A DNA stretch of 64,000 nt from Cymbomonas tetramitiformis (GCA_001247695.2 LGRX02033461.1:1-64000), one strand, 5' to 3'; positions 25,261-36,640 are shown, counted from the stretch's first letter. Notes: generated by a model from the sequence alone, not told the origin. Program-made: numbers and translations.

Positions 25261-26563
25261 CAGCTCTGCAAGTGCAACCACCACCTGCAGTCGCAACTTG
25301 CCCTGCATTCGAGACTTGCTGCACAGTGCTTGCAGTTGCAGAAACTTTTCCAACATTACTGGTTGCTGCGCTCTCTGCAGCCGCCAGCTGCTCTTGCAGC
25401 TCGTCCACTCGCTGCGTCATCCTTTCCTCTAGGCAAATTCTCTGCTGGTCTGCCGCGTGTGCTGCGCCCTCTGCAGCCGCCAGCTGCTCTTGCAGCTCGT
25501 CCACACGCTGCGTCATCCTTTCCTCTAGGCAAATTCTCTGCTGGTCTGCCGCGTGTGCTGCGCCCTCTGCAGCCGCCAGCTGCTCTTGCAGCTCGTCCAC
25601 TCGCTGCGTCATCCTTTCCTCTAGGCAAATTCTCTGCTGGTCCGCCGCGTGTGCTGCGCCCTCTGCAGCCGCCAGCTGCTCTTGCAGCTCGTCTGCACTC
25701 CGCGGCGCCGCGTCGAGGCCTCGCAAAGCCTGCGATATCGCAGAGCCCACCTCGCGAGTTGCGTGTTTAGCAATGCACCATGTCTCGATGCCAAAAGCTG
25801 CGTTCTCACGCAGAAGCGTATTCCATTACAGGTCACCATACAATATGCCAGCCCACAGCTAGATTCCTTGTCTAACACATACACCATTGGGGCCGCACGC
25901 TGGAACAAGGCACTAGATTCATGAGTGTTGTGCGTGTTCCTATGTGCTCCCTGGTAGTTGATCCAGGATATGTGGCTCTCGCCACTATGCAGATAAAGGG
26001 TGTTGCTCCACACCTCAAGATATGGGTTCAGGCTCTTGGCCCCAGTGGACAAATGGGTCGGGATCCCGGTGTGCAGGAGCCGCGACGGAGTGGACACGCA
26101 CCTCGGATGCGTTCTCCACCGGCTTCGGACGCATTTTAGGCAGTGCAGAGCCAATGGCGGTAGAGTAGCAGGGATTGTCGAATCGTGAAGGTACCGCGCG
26201 AGGTGTGTAAGGTGAAACAGGTGCGGCGCTCGGCGTGCTTCCAGGACTGGTGCTCACACTGGACAGTGGATGTGCTGAGATGGCGAGAGCTGAGCCGAGC
26301 GCGTAAACCTCGGCACTTAGGCTGTGCCAAAACAACGCGGGAAGCAAGATCGCCGCTTTCAGAGCAGCCCAGCAGGAGTCGCTGCCTTCTTGCTCTCGAA
26401 GAGCAAGTCTAAGATCTACCACGCTCAATACCCACAGCTCGGCCATCTTCGACTTCACTTGGCTTACGAGCTCGGCGGGCTGCTTGAAACGAATAACCAA
26501 AATATTGTACAAAAGTCTGAGCAGGTCATCTTTTGCTTCGGAGGGCAACCACCGAGCAGACGA
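25261..26563 (-). CDS. Coiled-coil protein with four 32-residue repeats
   Basis: Two exons can be placed. The exon 26563-26102 (154 codons, phase 0) is helical at first (EAKDDLLRLLYNILVIRFKQ), then Ser/Pro-rich, and ends at the donor GAG/GTGCGT. The exon from 25729 follows the acceptor ATATCGCAG and carries four tandem repeats of DELQEQLAAAEGAAHAADQQ plus RICLEERMTQRV, a continuous heptad-like coiled coil. A further 5' exon near 26660-26620 (short intron, donor GTGAGG) is likely. The 3' end is unresolved; one candidate donor is at 25261 (GTAACC). The product is probably a structural or tethering protein, and I do not recognise the family. The FABP-like gene lies just upstream on the same strand. 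Its terminal TAA overlaps a perfect GTAAGT, so a single larger transcription unit cannot be excluded. Confidence 0.6.
25375..25700 (-). repeat. 96-bp in-frame coding repeat, 4 copies
   Basis: The marker CTGCAGCCGCCAGCTGCTCT recurs at 25375, 25471, 25567 and 25663, an exact 96-bp period. Copies are nearly identical, so duplication or homogenisation was recent. It encodes 32-residue coiled-coil units and preserves the frame, unlike the intronic arrays elsewhere in the window. Confidence 0.93.
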
Positions 26564-26949
26564 CTGCACAGCACACCTGCGAAACACTCGGGGGGCCTCG
26601 GTGCTTCCTCAGTCCTCACATTGAGTTTGAGGCGCAGTAAGCGCACTTGGTGGCGAAGTTGCTGACCACACAATTGCCTATTATATGACTAGCACTGCCA
26701 AGGGGGGGAGCGATAAATACAGATCGGCACAAATTACTACGAAACGGCGAAGGGTGGTAACGCAAACAGAGACCTTACAGGGTCAAGGCACGGCACAGCA
26801 CACACCATAAATGGACAGCAGCGTGGCAACTAGTAGGCTTAGTGCAATGAGTACCACCACCTTGTTATGGCCAGAGCACTGCCGTTGGGCATGCCAACGG
26901 GTCTGTTCAAGTTTTACATACAAAGAAGGACGTTCCCAAGGCAAACCAC

Positions 26950-27506
26950 TTACGTTTGCTGCGGACGAGCGAAGGTTTCCTTGGCAAACACATTTCCCGC
27001 CTGCAGCGTCTTCAGGATTTTACCTCCTTCAACCGCATATGTCTCGATGACATCCTTCTTATGGTTTCGGCACGAGGAAACCGCAATCAAGGTTCGATCA
27101 TCCAAGGTGTACGTGCACTCAAGTGGACCGAGGTACGGGGCCTCGCCGGCGTGCTTGCCGTCATCAATCTTTCCAGCGTTTTTGAAGGTCCCTGTCGTGG
27201 TGACCTTTGACAACACAATCTGTACAGCAACGGCAAAACCGGAGCTTCTCAAAACTCGTTACGAATCAACCGAAGTGCAGCACCACCCTACAGAGGTGCG
27301 GACGCTGCAGCTCGCAGCAGAGTTCCAGTACGCACGCTGCAATCCTCAAAGAAGCTTATGTCTAGGGTGGAGCTGCCAACCCCATATCCCTCGGCGTTCG
27401 CGGCTGTGCGGACCAACATCGTGACCTCTTGTGCATCAAGGAAGTTGTCATAATTATCCACACTTTCCAGCACCCAAAGTCCCACCAACTCGTCCTGCAC
27501 TTTCAT
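26950..27506 (-). CDS. Fatty-acid-binding-protein-like (lipocalin superfamily)
   Basis: Two exons, 27506-27336 and 27219-26950, both phase 0, give about 146 residues; FABPs are typically 130-135. The start MKVQDELVGLWVLESVDNYD matches the FABP opening (F-x-G-x-W-x-L-x-x-S-x-N-F/Y-D). The next block, NFLDAQEV, resembles the lid helix region. Exon 2 begins IVLSKVTTTGTFKN, like the T-x-S-T-F-K-N strand. CTYTLDD and VEGGKILKTL follow, and the end AGNVFAKETFAR resembles the last strands. FABPs carry fatty acids or other lipophiles inside a ten-stranded barrel; the ligand here is unknown. The donor is AGC/GTGCGT and the acceptor GTACAG. The terminal TAA lies inside AACGTAAGT, a perfect donor, so a further exon is possible. 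Confidence 0.72.
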
Positions 27507-29847
27507 CTCAAAAGAAGTGAAAAGTGGAGTCCTGCAAGTGTATCACATGTATCTGCATGTCGGCAAATATATAATCTAGATATCCTCGACTTTTAATTGG
27601 AATATTGGATCACTTTTGAAAAACTTTCGAGTACTCAGTCCGGAGTGATGAGTTTGACGGGCTCAGAGCTAACGAAACAAGGAGAGGAAGATTTTAACGA
27701 TCGAGAGGTCAAAATTGATTTTCGATCGATCTGGTTGTCTGCAACCTTCGGATCGACTTGAAAAACGTTATGAAAGGGCTTGCGTTGGTGACACCTTGGT
27801 TTCGAGTTCGGAGCTTTCGTTTGGAGCTTTGGTCATTCGATTGGTCCGTTTGCTTTGGACTGAACGCAACCGGCAACGGTGGAGAACATACTCGATACAG
27901 TGACACTGTCAGTCGAGTGTGTCACGATAGAATTCCAATTCGTCCCTCCCGTCCGGCTACGGCTCGTCGTCATCTCATGTCATCACGATCGGTTCGTAGG
28001 TCGAGTTGATCGGTGAGTGACATGACAGGTCACAGGACACACGCGAAGAGGAGTAGCAGTAGGAGTGACTACAGTACAGTATCGTAACATGACTCCTCAA
28101 ACGAGCGCGAGCGCTCACTCCTGCACAAATGCTTATGCTAGAGCTCTACTGTGACACAGTGGCTGTTCCCATTATGACGTGTTCCCATTATGACGCACAT
28201 CATGTTTGGGTATTTCAAGGGCATTTGCTTGATCGGACGTGTACAAACCACCATACCGGCGATCGACCAATTAAATTCCCTACATATTGATACCCGGATC
28301 GGCTTATTTGGCCCATTATATCGAACGATATCGCAGAAACCCTGTGCGAACGGATCCAGGAGAAAAAAGTGGCTACGCCATATTTAACAAATAACTTTTA
28401 GAAGCGCGCGTCATAATGGGAACAGTAGTTTTAGGGTAGCAGTCATGTTTGTCTTTATTACGTAAGGATATTACGATATATGCAGAAATTTGACATCAGG
28501 GAACCAAAATTGACTCAATTTGTGACATTTTTCTCACTCGTGGGACCCAATGAAACTAAATAGATCGAAAGTTACACGCCGTTAAAAAAGTGACACGTCA
28601 TAATGGGAACAACCACTGTAGGCTCTAGGCTCTGTATGCTTGCGAAGTTGAACTATTATAACTTTACAAGAAGTATCATTCCTACTCCAAGAGTTTTCAC
28701 AGCTGGAAACTAAGGCTGCCGTTCTCTGCGGCGAACACGCGTAAGGAGGTACCAAGCTTTTGAACCACCTCACCTGGCTTATTCAGCACGTATTTTCTTT
28801 CTGTTGAAACTTTGATATGGGGACCGATGACGATTCCAAATCTGAAGGCAGTGAAGATATGGATCCAGTGCAAAAGGTGCATAACCACTTCCGTCTGACC
28901 ACGCGCGATGAGCGCTACGCGCGATAGTCGTTGTGTGGACGATCAACGGCCGCTGCATGTTGTCAGGTTGCGTTAACATGGCAAGCAATTGGGGGAGGTC
29001 AATTCACTAAAACGGCGCATCACACGTGTACATATCCAGAAAGTACACGCATCAAATGTCGTATTTCTCTTCTACGAACGCCTTGCAACTATTTCCGGAC
29101 TAATTTGCATAGAAATTCACACAATCAGTCGTAATTTTCTATAAGATACCTTTGATGTCCTTGTCAGGATAGCCTTCAGTTTATCTTCAGGCATATAGAG
29201 CGCTCTAATATGCACCTTTCATCTTGCAGCTCATCGTACAGAAAGCGCAAGGCAGAGGAAAGCAGGCAAAGAAGAAAACGCTGAGCAAGAAGCCAAAGTC
29301 CAAGGTGACGCCACCAGTGCTGAGAACTATTAGGATGTGGAGAGACTTTGTCGGACTCTTGTTGCATTGATAGTGTCCTTGGCTTTGCGCGATAACATAT
29401 GGAAGTTACGCTTTACAGTGAGCGGTGACCACGTACACCACGAAAAGTGAACGCAACTCGCGCTTCTGTGAGGGGCATACTGCACCTGCTTGGCCAAGGG
29501 TTTGGGGCCTTTCTTTTGTGGAGCACGCAATGTTACATCAAACTTCCAGTGATTGTAGTTGTTATTCCGCCTTGGTGATTGATCCACGTGACACTGCAGG
29601 CAGCCTCAACTCGTGAGACAGACTCGGAAGATAACACGGCCTCCTGTGGTAGGCTTTTTTGGCTTTACTCCCATAGCTTCTCGTTATTATGCTTAAAACC
29701 CGCCGTGCTCCTCCCCCAAAATCCGTCGTGTGTATATTTTGATCCCCGCAGTGAACTTTGTTCCTTCACTCGTGTCGCGATTTTCGTGAAAGGACGGTGC
29801 TCTACGTGGAAGGTGCAAAAGGCCCAATTGAAACTGAAGTGGACGAA
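27507..29847. other. Intergenic region with a MITE and possible 5' exons
   Basis: A MITE lies at 28,157-28,618. A plus-strand basic stretch at about 29,230-29,311 (QKAQGRGKQAKKKTLSKKP, before a CCAAG/GTGACG donor) could be a 5' exon of the zinc-knuckle gene, whose plant relatives start Lys-rich; this is only a suggestion. A minus-strand frame near 29,490-29,590 looks mildly coding but was not identified. Nothing else was recognised. Confidence 0.4.
28157..28618. mobile_element. TA-targeting MITE (Tc1/mariner-like ends) with nested termini
   Basis: The terminal inverted repeats begin CAGTGG: the left end 28157 reads CAGTGGCTGTTCCCATTATG, and the complement of the right end (to 28618) reads CAGTGGTTGTTCCCATTATG, one mismatch. 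The right end is followed by TA; the left is preceded by CA, probably a mutated TA. The core GTTCCCATTATGACG is tandemly duplicated at the left end (28165 and 28181). It occurs again inverted inside the element at 28409, so the element carries four copies of its terminal core. There is no coding capacity. Confidence 0.7.
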
Positions 29848-32614
29848 ATGGTAGACGACGAAAGTGAGGAGGGAAAGGGCGATGTTGACGTTGGCGAAGC
29901 ACGGCAAAAACCTTCCGACTGTGATGATGGAGAGCTCGACCAGGACGAGGCTCCAATTGCGGCCACGCCTTCGCGGGCCCTGCACAGTGCAGACGCGGCA
30001 GCACTTGCAGGGATGCCGAAGGAAGAGGAGGACGGAATGACCCCTGAAATGAGGCGTCTGCTGAGGGCGCCTCGGTACTTTGATAGCGACTTCGAGAATT
30101 CCTCGGTGCGCTGAAATCCCAGACCCAAGCTTTGAACTTCGCTAAGGCGATGAGCCCTTCGCGTGCTTGATCGCGACCCCGTCAAAGTTGATGTCATAGC
30201 TTGCAGTTAAGCTCACATACCGTTTGTACGGTCCATTCTTCAGTGCCAAACCGCTATTGCCTGGGGTTTCCGCTATTGCCTGGGGTACCGCTATTGCCTG
30301 GGGTTTCCGCTATTGCCTGGGGTACCGCTATTGCCTGGGTTGCCGCGGGCTTCCAAGGGGTGATGGCGAGGCCTCTGTCCCAAGGCAATATGCCTGGAAC
30401 GAGCACCTCGCAAATCTGGCTTCAGCACGCACTTAAGATCGCTCAGCAAACCCGGGCTCCGGGGCGTGGACGCGACTCTCCCTTTTCACTAGACTTCCAT
30501 TGGCAGTGACTCCGATGGCCGCCGTTGGAGCTGGGAGCTGAGCCTGATCCTAACCTTCAGGCCAGTGTGTGTCCTTCTTGGGGGAGCCGCACGTCAATCT
30601 CAAACTCCAGGATGCCCGCTGTTGTGCACTGGGGGCATGTTTGGATCACGTGCAGACTACAAACTCAGATTGACCTGCTGGGTTGATCCTTTCGGACTGC
30701 CAGATGAAGTGCTTCAACTGCGGAGGCAGTGGCCACCATTCCCGAAACTGCAAGAATCCTCGCAAGCGCCCACCGTGCCACCAATGTGGAAGCCTCGAGC
30801 ATTTGCGGCAGGTGAAGAGACGCTGCCCAGCCAGAGCCCCCTGAGGGATGATCCTTGTGACCGTGGTGTAAATCCACACAAGGCAGCCGGCTCCTTAGTA
30901 AAATGTCGAGGGCGCCCGTGGCTCAGGGCTGCCGCGTTTTCTTCCGACTCTCATATCTCAGTCTTTTTCTCTCATATACTCTTTTTCACATCCTTGCCCT
31001 TGCCCTTCCCCCTTGCCCACTTCCCACGGAGCTAAGGGCTGATGCTGAGGAGTAGATCCTGGTCTATTGCTGCTCTGCTGTTGTGAGGCGCCTGCGTTGG
31101 GAGCACCCTCTTCACCTGGACTTCCCTCCTGCTTGGTTACTGGTTGGTTCTGTTGCCATCCCCTTGTCCACGCAAGTCAAAGTTCTGCCTTATGACAGCT
31201 GCTGTCATGATGATCTTCCTCCTCCCCCCTCGGCCAGACGAACGGAGAGACCCCCACTTGATCCGCCCAACACAATTCTATTTCGGAAAATCGTTGCAAC
31301 GCTCATATGATGCACGGCCCAGAGTCCCAGGATGTTGGAGCTCTTGATATACCTGGATGACGATGCAAACGTATTTCGGCACGCTCCCTTCCACCTTGTA
31401 ATGGCGGTGACGGTGCGCGCGGCCCTGTTATGATATATATATATGAGTAAACTCCTTTTGACGGTGCAGGATTGCCCGAATGGCCTTTGCTTCATTTGCA
31501 ACAAGCCAGGGCACCAACGGCGGGACTGCCCGGAGGCGAGGCTTGGGCTGCGAAATCTGCTCAAGCAATCTTCCACCTCGCAGCGCTGCCTCAAATGCGG
31601 CCGCAGTGGCCATGACATGCTCCAGTGTACCAGGTCCGCAGCAGCACGGTGTCCCTGCGCTCGCTGCGTCTCTAGCGAAAGCGCCCAAGCACTGCAAGAT
31701 AAGCGCGGTGCGCCTGGAGGACCGGATCAGCGCAGAGCTTGTGCTAGCCACCCAACGCTGCAGGTTGCCGGTATAGTAATCTCTGCGCCGATACATCGAC
31801 GCCCTTATGAATCCATTCATCACGCTTTCATGTAATCTGCTGCATTACCAGCACATTCTATCCATCACCTCGTCGCTACAACAGCGTGTTACCCATAATC
31901 ATTTGTCACTGTGTTTGACTCGATTGATTCAGTTTTTGCCTTGTGTATGCCAGGGACTACCTAGTGCAAGATTTGCAGCTCGTGCAGTGCTTCGTGTGCT
32001 TCCGCACCGGGCATCTATGCTGCGGCCCTGGCCCCACGCATCCTGTTGAGGTGAATGGCCAGCTGTGCCCGGCGCTGTGTTGCAGCATAGTGTGTACCGA
32101 GGCGCAGCTCGTCAGTGCAAGTGTCGCGCCCGGCGCCTTGTTGTGCTCCCGCGCACAGCTGTGTACCCGCTTGGACGAGCCTGCGCAGGGCGGCGGTGCT
32201 GCTCCCGTGCCGGCCTCACCGCGCGGCGCCGCGGAGGGGGGCTCCCTGCAGGCCACATGCTACAACTGCGGCGACCCCGGGCATCTCGGCCCCGATTGTC
32301 GGCAGCCCAGCCGCCGCCAGGCAGAATTCATGGGCGGTCGGCAATATTCCACTCCGCCACCGCGTTTTGAGTGTTTCAAATGGTGCGCGTGCGCTGCGCC
32401 CCTGTATCTCAATATCTTCTCTATGTACACACATGTCCTGCTGATATGCTGGATGCCGCTGTGGTCTGTATGGAACAGTTGTCTTCCCTTCCGCCGTGGC
32501 ACAGCATCTGCGGGACTGAGGGGTGGTGAAGATGGGGTGTGGATTCGGTGCGGTTGCCTCGTCAGCGGCCTTGAAGGGCACATGGCTCGCGAGTGTACAA
32601 ACGCGCCCAGGTAA
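29848..32614 (+). CDS. CCHC zinc-knuckle protein, plant/AIR-like, seven knuckles
   Basis: Probable RNA-binding protein related to the plant zinc-knuckle family and the Air1/2-ZCCHC7 proteins of nuclear RNA surveillance (TRAMP); the role is inferred from the family. Five exons: from 29848 (or upstream)-30105, 30704-30811, 31470-31633, 31954-32382 and 32566-32614. They sum to 1008 nt (335 residues) with agreeing phases. An acidic N-terminus leads to LLRAPRYFDSD. The knuckles in order are CFNCGGSGHHSRNC; CHQCGSLEHLRQ/DC (completed by splicing); CFICNKPGHQRRDC; CLKCGRSGHDMLQC; CFVCFRTGHLCC (a short form also seen in plant relatives); CYNCGDPGHLGPDC; and CFKC/GLEGHMAREC (completed by splicing). 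Donors are GTGCGC, GTGAAG, GTCCGC (weak) and GTGCGC. The start is uncertain: no upstream ATG lies in frame in this exon. The TAA overlaps CCCAG/GTAACA, so an added C-terminal exon is possible. Confidence 0.87.
30244..30345. repeat. 19-bp repeat in zinc-knuckle gene intron 1
   Basis: Five or so copies of CCGCTATTGCCTGGGGT with alternating TTT or ACC linkers, inside the intron 30106-30703. A second array of CTGCTGGTGACATACACG (18 bp) with GTGAAAGGCACCCCTC units lies just past the stop codon at about 32,637-32,775. Confidence 0.85.
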
Positions 32615-35272
32615 CAGCGCGACCTTCCTGAAAGGCACCCCTCGTGAAAGGCACCCCTCGTGAAAGACACCCCTCGTGAAAGACACTGCTGGTGACATAC
32701 ACTGCTGGTGACACACACGCTGCTGGTGACATACACGCTGCTGGTGACATACACGCTGCTGGTGACAGACGCTGTTGGTGCGCTTCAAGTGAAGCTGGCG
32801 GAATTCGAGTGATTCCAAAATTGCACCAATCGAGCGGAGCGCTGAATGACAAATGGAAGAGCAAGTGCTGCTTCGATGTATAGAAGAGTAGCTGACAAGT
32901 GCAGAGTCCAAACAGATGCAGACTCAGCTCAGTTCTTTTGGATTTTACGGTGTTTACAAAAGAACATCACTAAGCTTTTCCTGAGCGAAGTTGCTGTGTG
33001 GCACCGACACTGCAAGACGTGTCCTCCGGGATCTGAACGCTGATTGGCGCTTTCTTTTGACCTCGAAGATGGCCGCCATCAGTTCCGCGCGTACGCACGC
33101 ATTTCGGCGTGTAAGAGACATGGCAGCAGTGCAGCACTCTCCCCTTGGACCTCTCCCCTTGGACTAGAACGACTCGCCGCGGTTCGTCGCGAAAGGCACG
33201 AGGGCGCCGCGGGAGTGTTTGCAGTCTGCACAAGCAAGCCACATATCGTTCCGAAATCTGCAAAGCTGAGAAGAAGCGGCTACCGGAGCCGGAAAGTCAC
33301 CGAGCACCCGAGGTGTGGAGATGGGCTTGAAGGAGGGGCAGGTCCGTGTGACCTAGAAGCGGTTGAGAAAAAGTCATCGAGCACCCGAGGTGTGGAGATG
33401 GGCTTGAAGGAGGGGCAGGTCCGTGTGACCTAGAAGCGGTTGAGAAAGAGTCCACGTCGGACCACAGCGATGTGATAGGGAAATCTGTCGGGTTGATGCC
33501 AAGTGGCTCCATGACACGGCTGCTGGGAGGCAGCATGTCCACGGCGCTGGGAAATACTGGCAGCAGGAACTGCTGGCATGTTGCCTCGTGCCAAGGCCGC
33601 TGCCAGCCTTGGCAATGTGCGGCATCCCCGAGGGCCTGTAGCATCTTTCCGTGCGAGATGGGAGTGGATTGGGTTCATGGAGGGATCTGCTCGCAGGCAA
33701 CAAAGTGGTAGCCACCTGGGCAACATGAACCGCTATTCCGCTGCCCCGCCCTCTCCGCACACCCCGCACAACCTGCGCGGAGGCGGGCCGATACCGCTCT
33801 CCCAGTTCCACTCGCCAGACAAGGGTCAGCGGCACCTGAAGGGAGGGGGTCCTCGAGGGGGGCACCACGCACCATGGATGAGGTATGTTCCCTCTCCTCC
33901 CGTGCCTAGACACCGCATTCGCAAATCCTGATACCAACCAGTGAACCACATCCCCCTAGCCAGTGCATGTTGTAGGTCATGTTGTAGGGTATTTCACTCT
34001 GGCGATCAAAGCATAGGGGTCGTTCAGGACGCACATCTCTGTGTTTCACATCACATCTAGGAATGTGCTCTGTGGACATTGGTTGATGACAATAGTGCTT
34101 GGGAACGGGGAACGCTGACGCGACTCCTGGGAGTGTTTGGGACGGGGCGTGTGGTGCATCTCAGTGGCCACCAAGGCCTCGAGCGAGCCGCCTCCGCACC
34201 GCACATGAGAGGCGCTCCCCATCACACACCGCACCCATCGCACCCCCCAGTAATGGTAAGCTGCCAACAACGTGGCCATTGGTGCATGCTTGCCACGCCA
34301 GAGAGTGCACTCGTGGTTGACATTATATCGCCACCTCGTGTATACCACGCTTGCTTCTGCCTTTGATGTCAGTAGTGGGTTGGCGGCGCCGCACATTCCA
34401 GGTGCTCTCCAGGCATTTGGCCAGTGAAAGCTTGAGTGCATTCCATGATTGACCGTTGCTCGTGCTTTGTCTATGCTCTATTCTCAGGGCCGTGGTGGCT
34501 CCAAGCAGTGTTATTGACTGAATGCTCGAGGCGGTGCTTTGAGGTAGCTGGGCTGAGATGATGCACAGGACCAAAACTCCAGAAAGCGGCGTTACGAAGG
34601 CTCCCGCGAATCTCAGCATGGCAACAAGCAACATCGCCGTTGGTAAAGCTGGTTGACACAATGTAACCCTTGGAAGGGCCATTATGGCAGATAATTCGAT
34701 GATATTGATTCAGTGTTTGCGACATCAGCTGTCGCATTATCATATCGATTGACGCGTGTCAGGTGCACAGGTGTTTCTAATCAATTGAGAATTAAAGATA
34801 ATGGGAAAGTATATGCACTTCTTCTGCGCTAGCTGAGATAAAGCATAGGAAATTGCTTCAAGTCATCTTGGTTGGACTCTTAGGTGCAACTCTTCATTGC
34901 GCATGACTTTGCCAGAATGCGCATTGAAAGGCAGCTGCGCCTTCTTATGGGATTCCAGCTTATTCTCTACACTTCTCTACTGATGTTTGCATATATGTAA
35001 AAACATCGATTGTGTTGTCCATGAAAGAATTTCCCTTTCCTGATCCTGATCCTCCTTTTCGTAAAAGGTAGCATTGAATAGTCATGACGTCAGCCGGGTA
35101 AATGTTTTTGTTTGGTTTCTTTATTATGCATGGGTATCCTGGACATTGTGAAAAAAGGTTAACACAGATAGAAGAAACAGGATTGTGATCCATAACACCG
35201 AGTTTGGTGGATAATGCGTAAGGTACCACGTACTTAAATGACACAAGTCAGTGGGCATTAAAGTGTTAAAGC
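32615..35272. other. Downstream region with possible extra exons
   Basis: No complete gene recognised. Plus-strand candidate exons that could extend the zinc-knuckle gene lie near 33,245-33,311 (basic, ending CCCGAG/GTGTGG) and near 33,610-33,882 (Gly/Arg/His-rich, ending ATGAG/GTATGT). A 77-bp tandem duplication at 33,301-33,454 repeats the first of these donor sites. The stretch 34,300-35,270 is AT-rich and featureless to me. Confidence 0.35.
33301..33454. repeat. 77-bp tandem duplication
   Basis: CGAGCACCCGAGGTGTGGAG starts at 33301 and again at 33378, and the following 57 bases are nearly identical. The duplication includes a potential splice donor (CCCGAG/GTGTGG). Confidence 0.9.
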
Positions 35273-35917
35273 TTGCAGCTAGGGGGAATAAGGGTCCCCC
35301 CCAAGCGGTTAAAGCCTGCAGCCGGGGAAGGGGGATCCGTGCCTCCCCCCAGGAGTGGTGTTGATCCGCCATATAGTGTAGTGCAGCCTTGTATGCCCCG
35401 TCCATGTGTGTGTGTGTTACAGTGCCTTGGGGCTTTTTCACCTGCCGGGGGACTGGTGATCAACAGCCACGTTATGGGTTACTGGCATCTCGTTGTTAAC
35501 GGGGACGGCCACCGGAGTGATCGTTTGGATGATGGGATGTGGTTGTCCCTGTGGTACCCTTCTGACGGGTACTGCCTCTTTGAGAGTGTCGGGGATTCGT
35601 CTGCGGCTCGCTATTTGGGAGTATCTTGGATTCGTCTGACGCTTGCTCCCTCTCCGTGTACAGTGCTCATGGTTATTACGCATGCCGGGGGACTTGTGTT
35701 CTTTGACCCTGATATGAGGTACTGGCGCATCGCTGTGAACGGGACGGCCGCCGGGTGGAAGTGGGTTTTGGGTTGTGGCTATCCCTGTGGCGCCATTCTG
35801 GCGGGCACTTCCTCTTGGAGAGCTCGGTGGATTCGTCTGCCTTTGCTGCAAGGAGAGGCAGAAGGTGGTGATGTACACCTTCCGTGTTTTCCCTTGATTT
35901 TTGTGGGGAGCACTTAG
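35273..35917 (+). CDS. Hypothetical protein with a duplicated YW-VNG module
   Basis: An open frame of 214 codons. I do not recognise the family. Residues from about 58 contain two copies of a module of about 70 residues: GGLVINSHVMGYWHLVVNG ... WYPSDGYCLF ... SWIRL, then GGLVFFDPDMRYWRIAVNG ... CGYPCGAILA ... RWIRL. The DNA of the two copies (about 35,440-35,638 and 35,672-35,842) is clearly related but diverged, with the reading frame kept in both. The first 55 residues look like non-coding, repeat-derived sequence (two similar blocks around TTGCAGCTAGGGGG and CCTGCAGCCGGGG), so the true start is unclear. The product could be an exon of a larger gene or a decayed copy. It lies between the zinc-knuckle gene and a retrotransposon. 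Confidence 0.4.
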   Translation: MQLGGIRVPPKRLKPAAGEGGSVPPPRSGVDPPYSVVQPCMPRPCVCVLQCLGAFSPAGGLVINSHVMGYWHLVVNGDGHRSDRLDDGMWLSLWYPSDGYCLFESVGDSSAARYLGVSWIRLTLAPSPCTVLMVITHAGGLVFFDPDMRYWRIAVNGTAAGWKWVLGCGYPCGAILAGTSSWRARWIRLPLLQGEAEGGDVHLPCFPLIFVGST

Positions 35918-36351
35918 GTGCCCTCATGTTTCATTTTTTAACATGGGATCTCCATGCTGTGTGGCGTGACTGCATCCATGGCATCATGGGCCAATGGGTC
36001 CCATCCATCGACCGTGCGCCACTGGGGGGCATGCCAGCAGGGTCCGCTCACTCCGTAACCCAGAGACCAACAGTTGTCTGGCGATGATCGGTCACATCGT
36101 TTCATCTTTCCATGATGCTTTGCATTTGGGTTGGGAATATGTATGCGAGTTTGTGGTATCTCGTCACGGCCCGGCCCTGCTCTTGATTTGCTTCTCACAT
36201 CCACTGGGATGATGGTGGGCTGGCTTTTGTTGGCCGATCTCATGCCGTTCAGTGTGTTAGTGTGACAGTAAAAATCAGAGTGAATGATAACAATAAAAAG
36301 CAACCCTGTTTTACTACAACACTCGTAAGGCGTGTACCAAATATACACACA

Positions 36352-36384
<33 letters not shown>

Positions 36385-36390
36385 CAACAG
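36352..36390. repeat. CAG trinucleotide repeat
   Basis: Thirteen CAG/CAA triplets in a row (CAG, then interrupted by two CAA). No credible coding frame contains it, although a frame through it reads poly-Gln. It lies just upstream of the LINE insertion. Confidence 0.95.
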
Positions 36391-36640
36391 GCGTTAGCGC
36401 TGTGTTGCGCCCCACTGCAATCGCTACGTGCAGTGGCGTTACTGTTACCGCGGCCTAAGACGTTAGCACGACCTATATGGCGATGGCATCTCATCATGGC
36501 ATGTGGCATCTATAAGTGGCATGCGCCTCATCAACATGACATTACCCCCGATGCATGCGCGCGCACGAAGCGCCCGATGCGATGCATGCGATGTGCGTGA
36601 TTTGCATGATGATGCCACGTATATGTCGGATACTATAAAT

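Noticed and set aside
36262..36600. Poly-glutamine protein through the CAG repeat
   Set aside because: The frame is short, has no supporting splice sites or flanking domain, and the opposite strand reads equally open.
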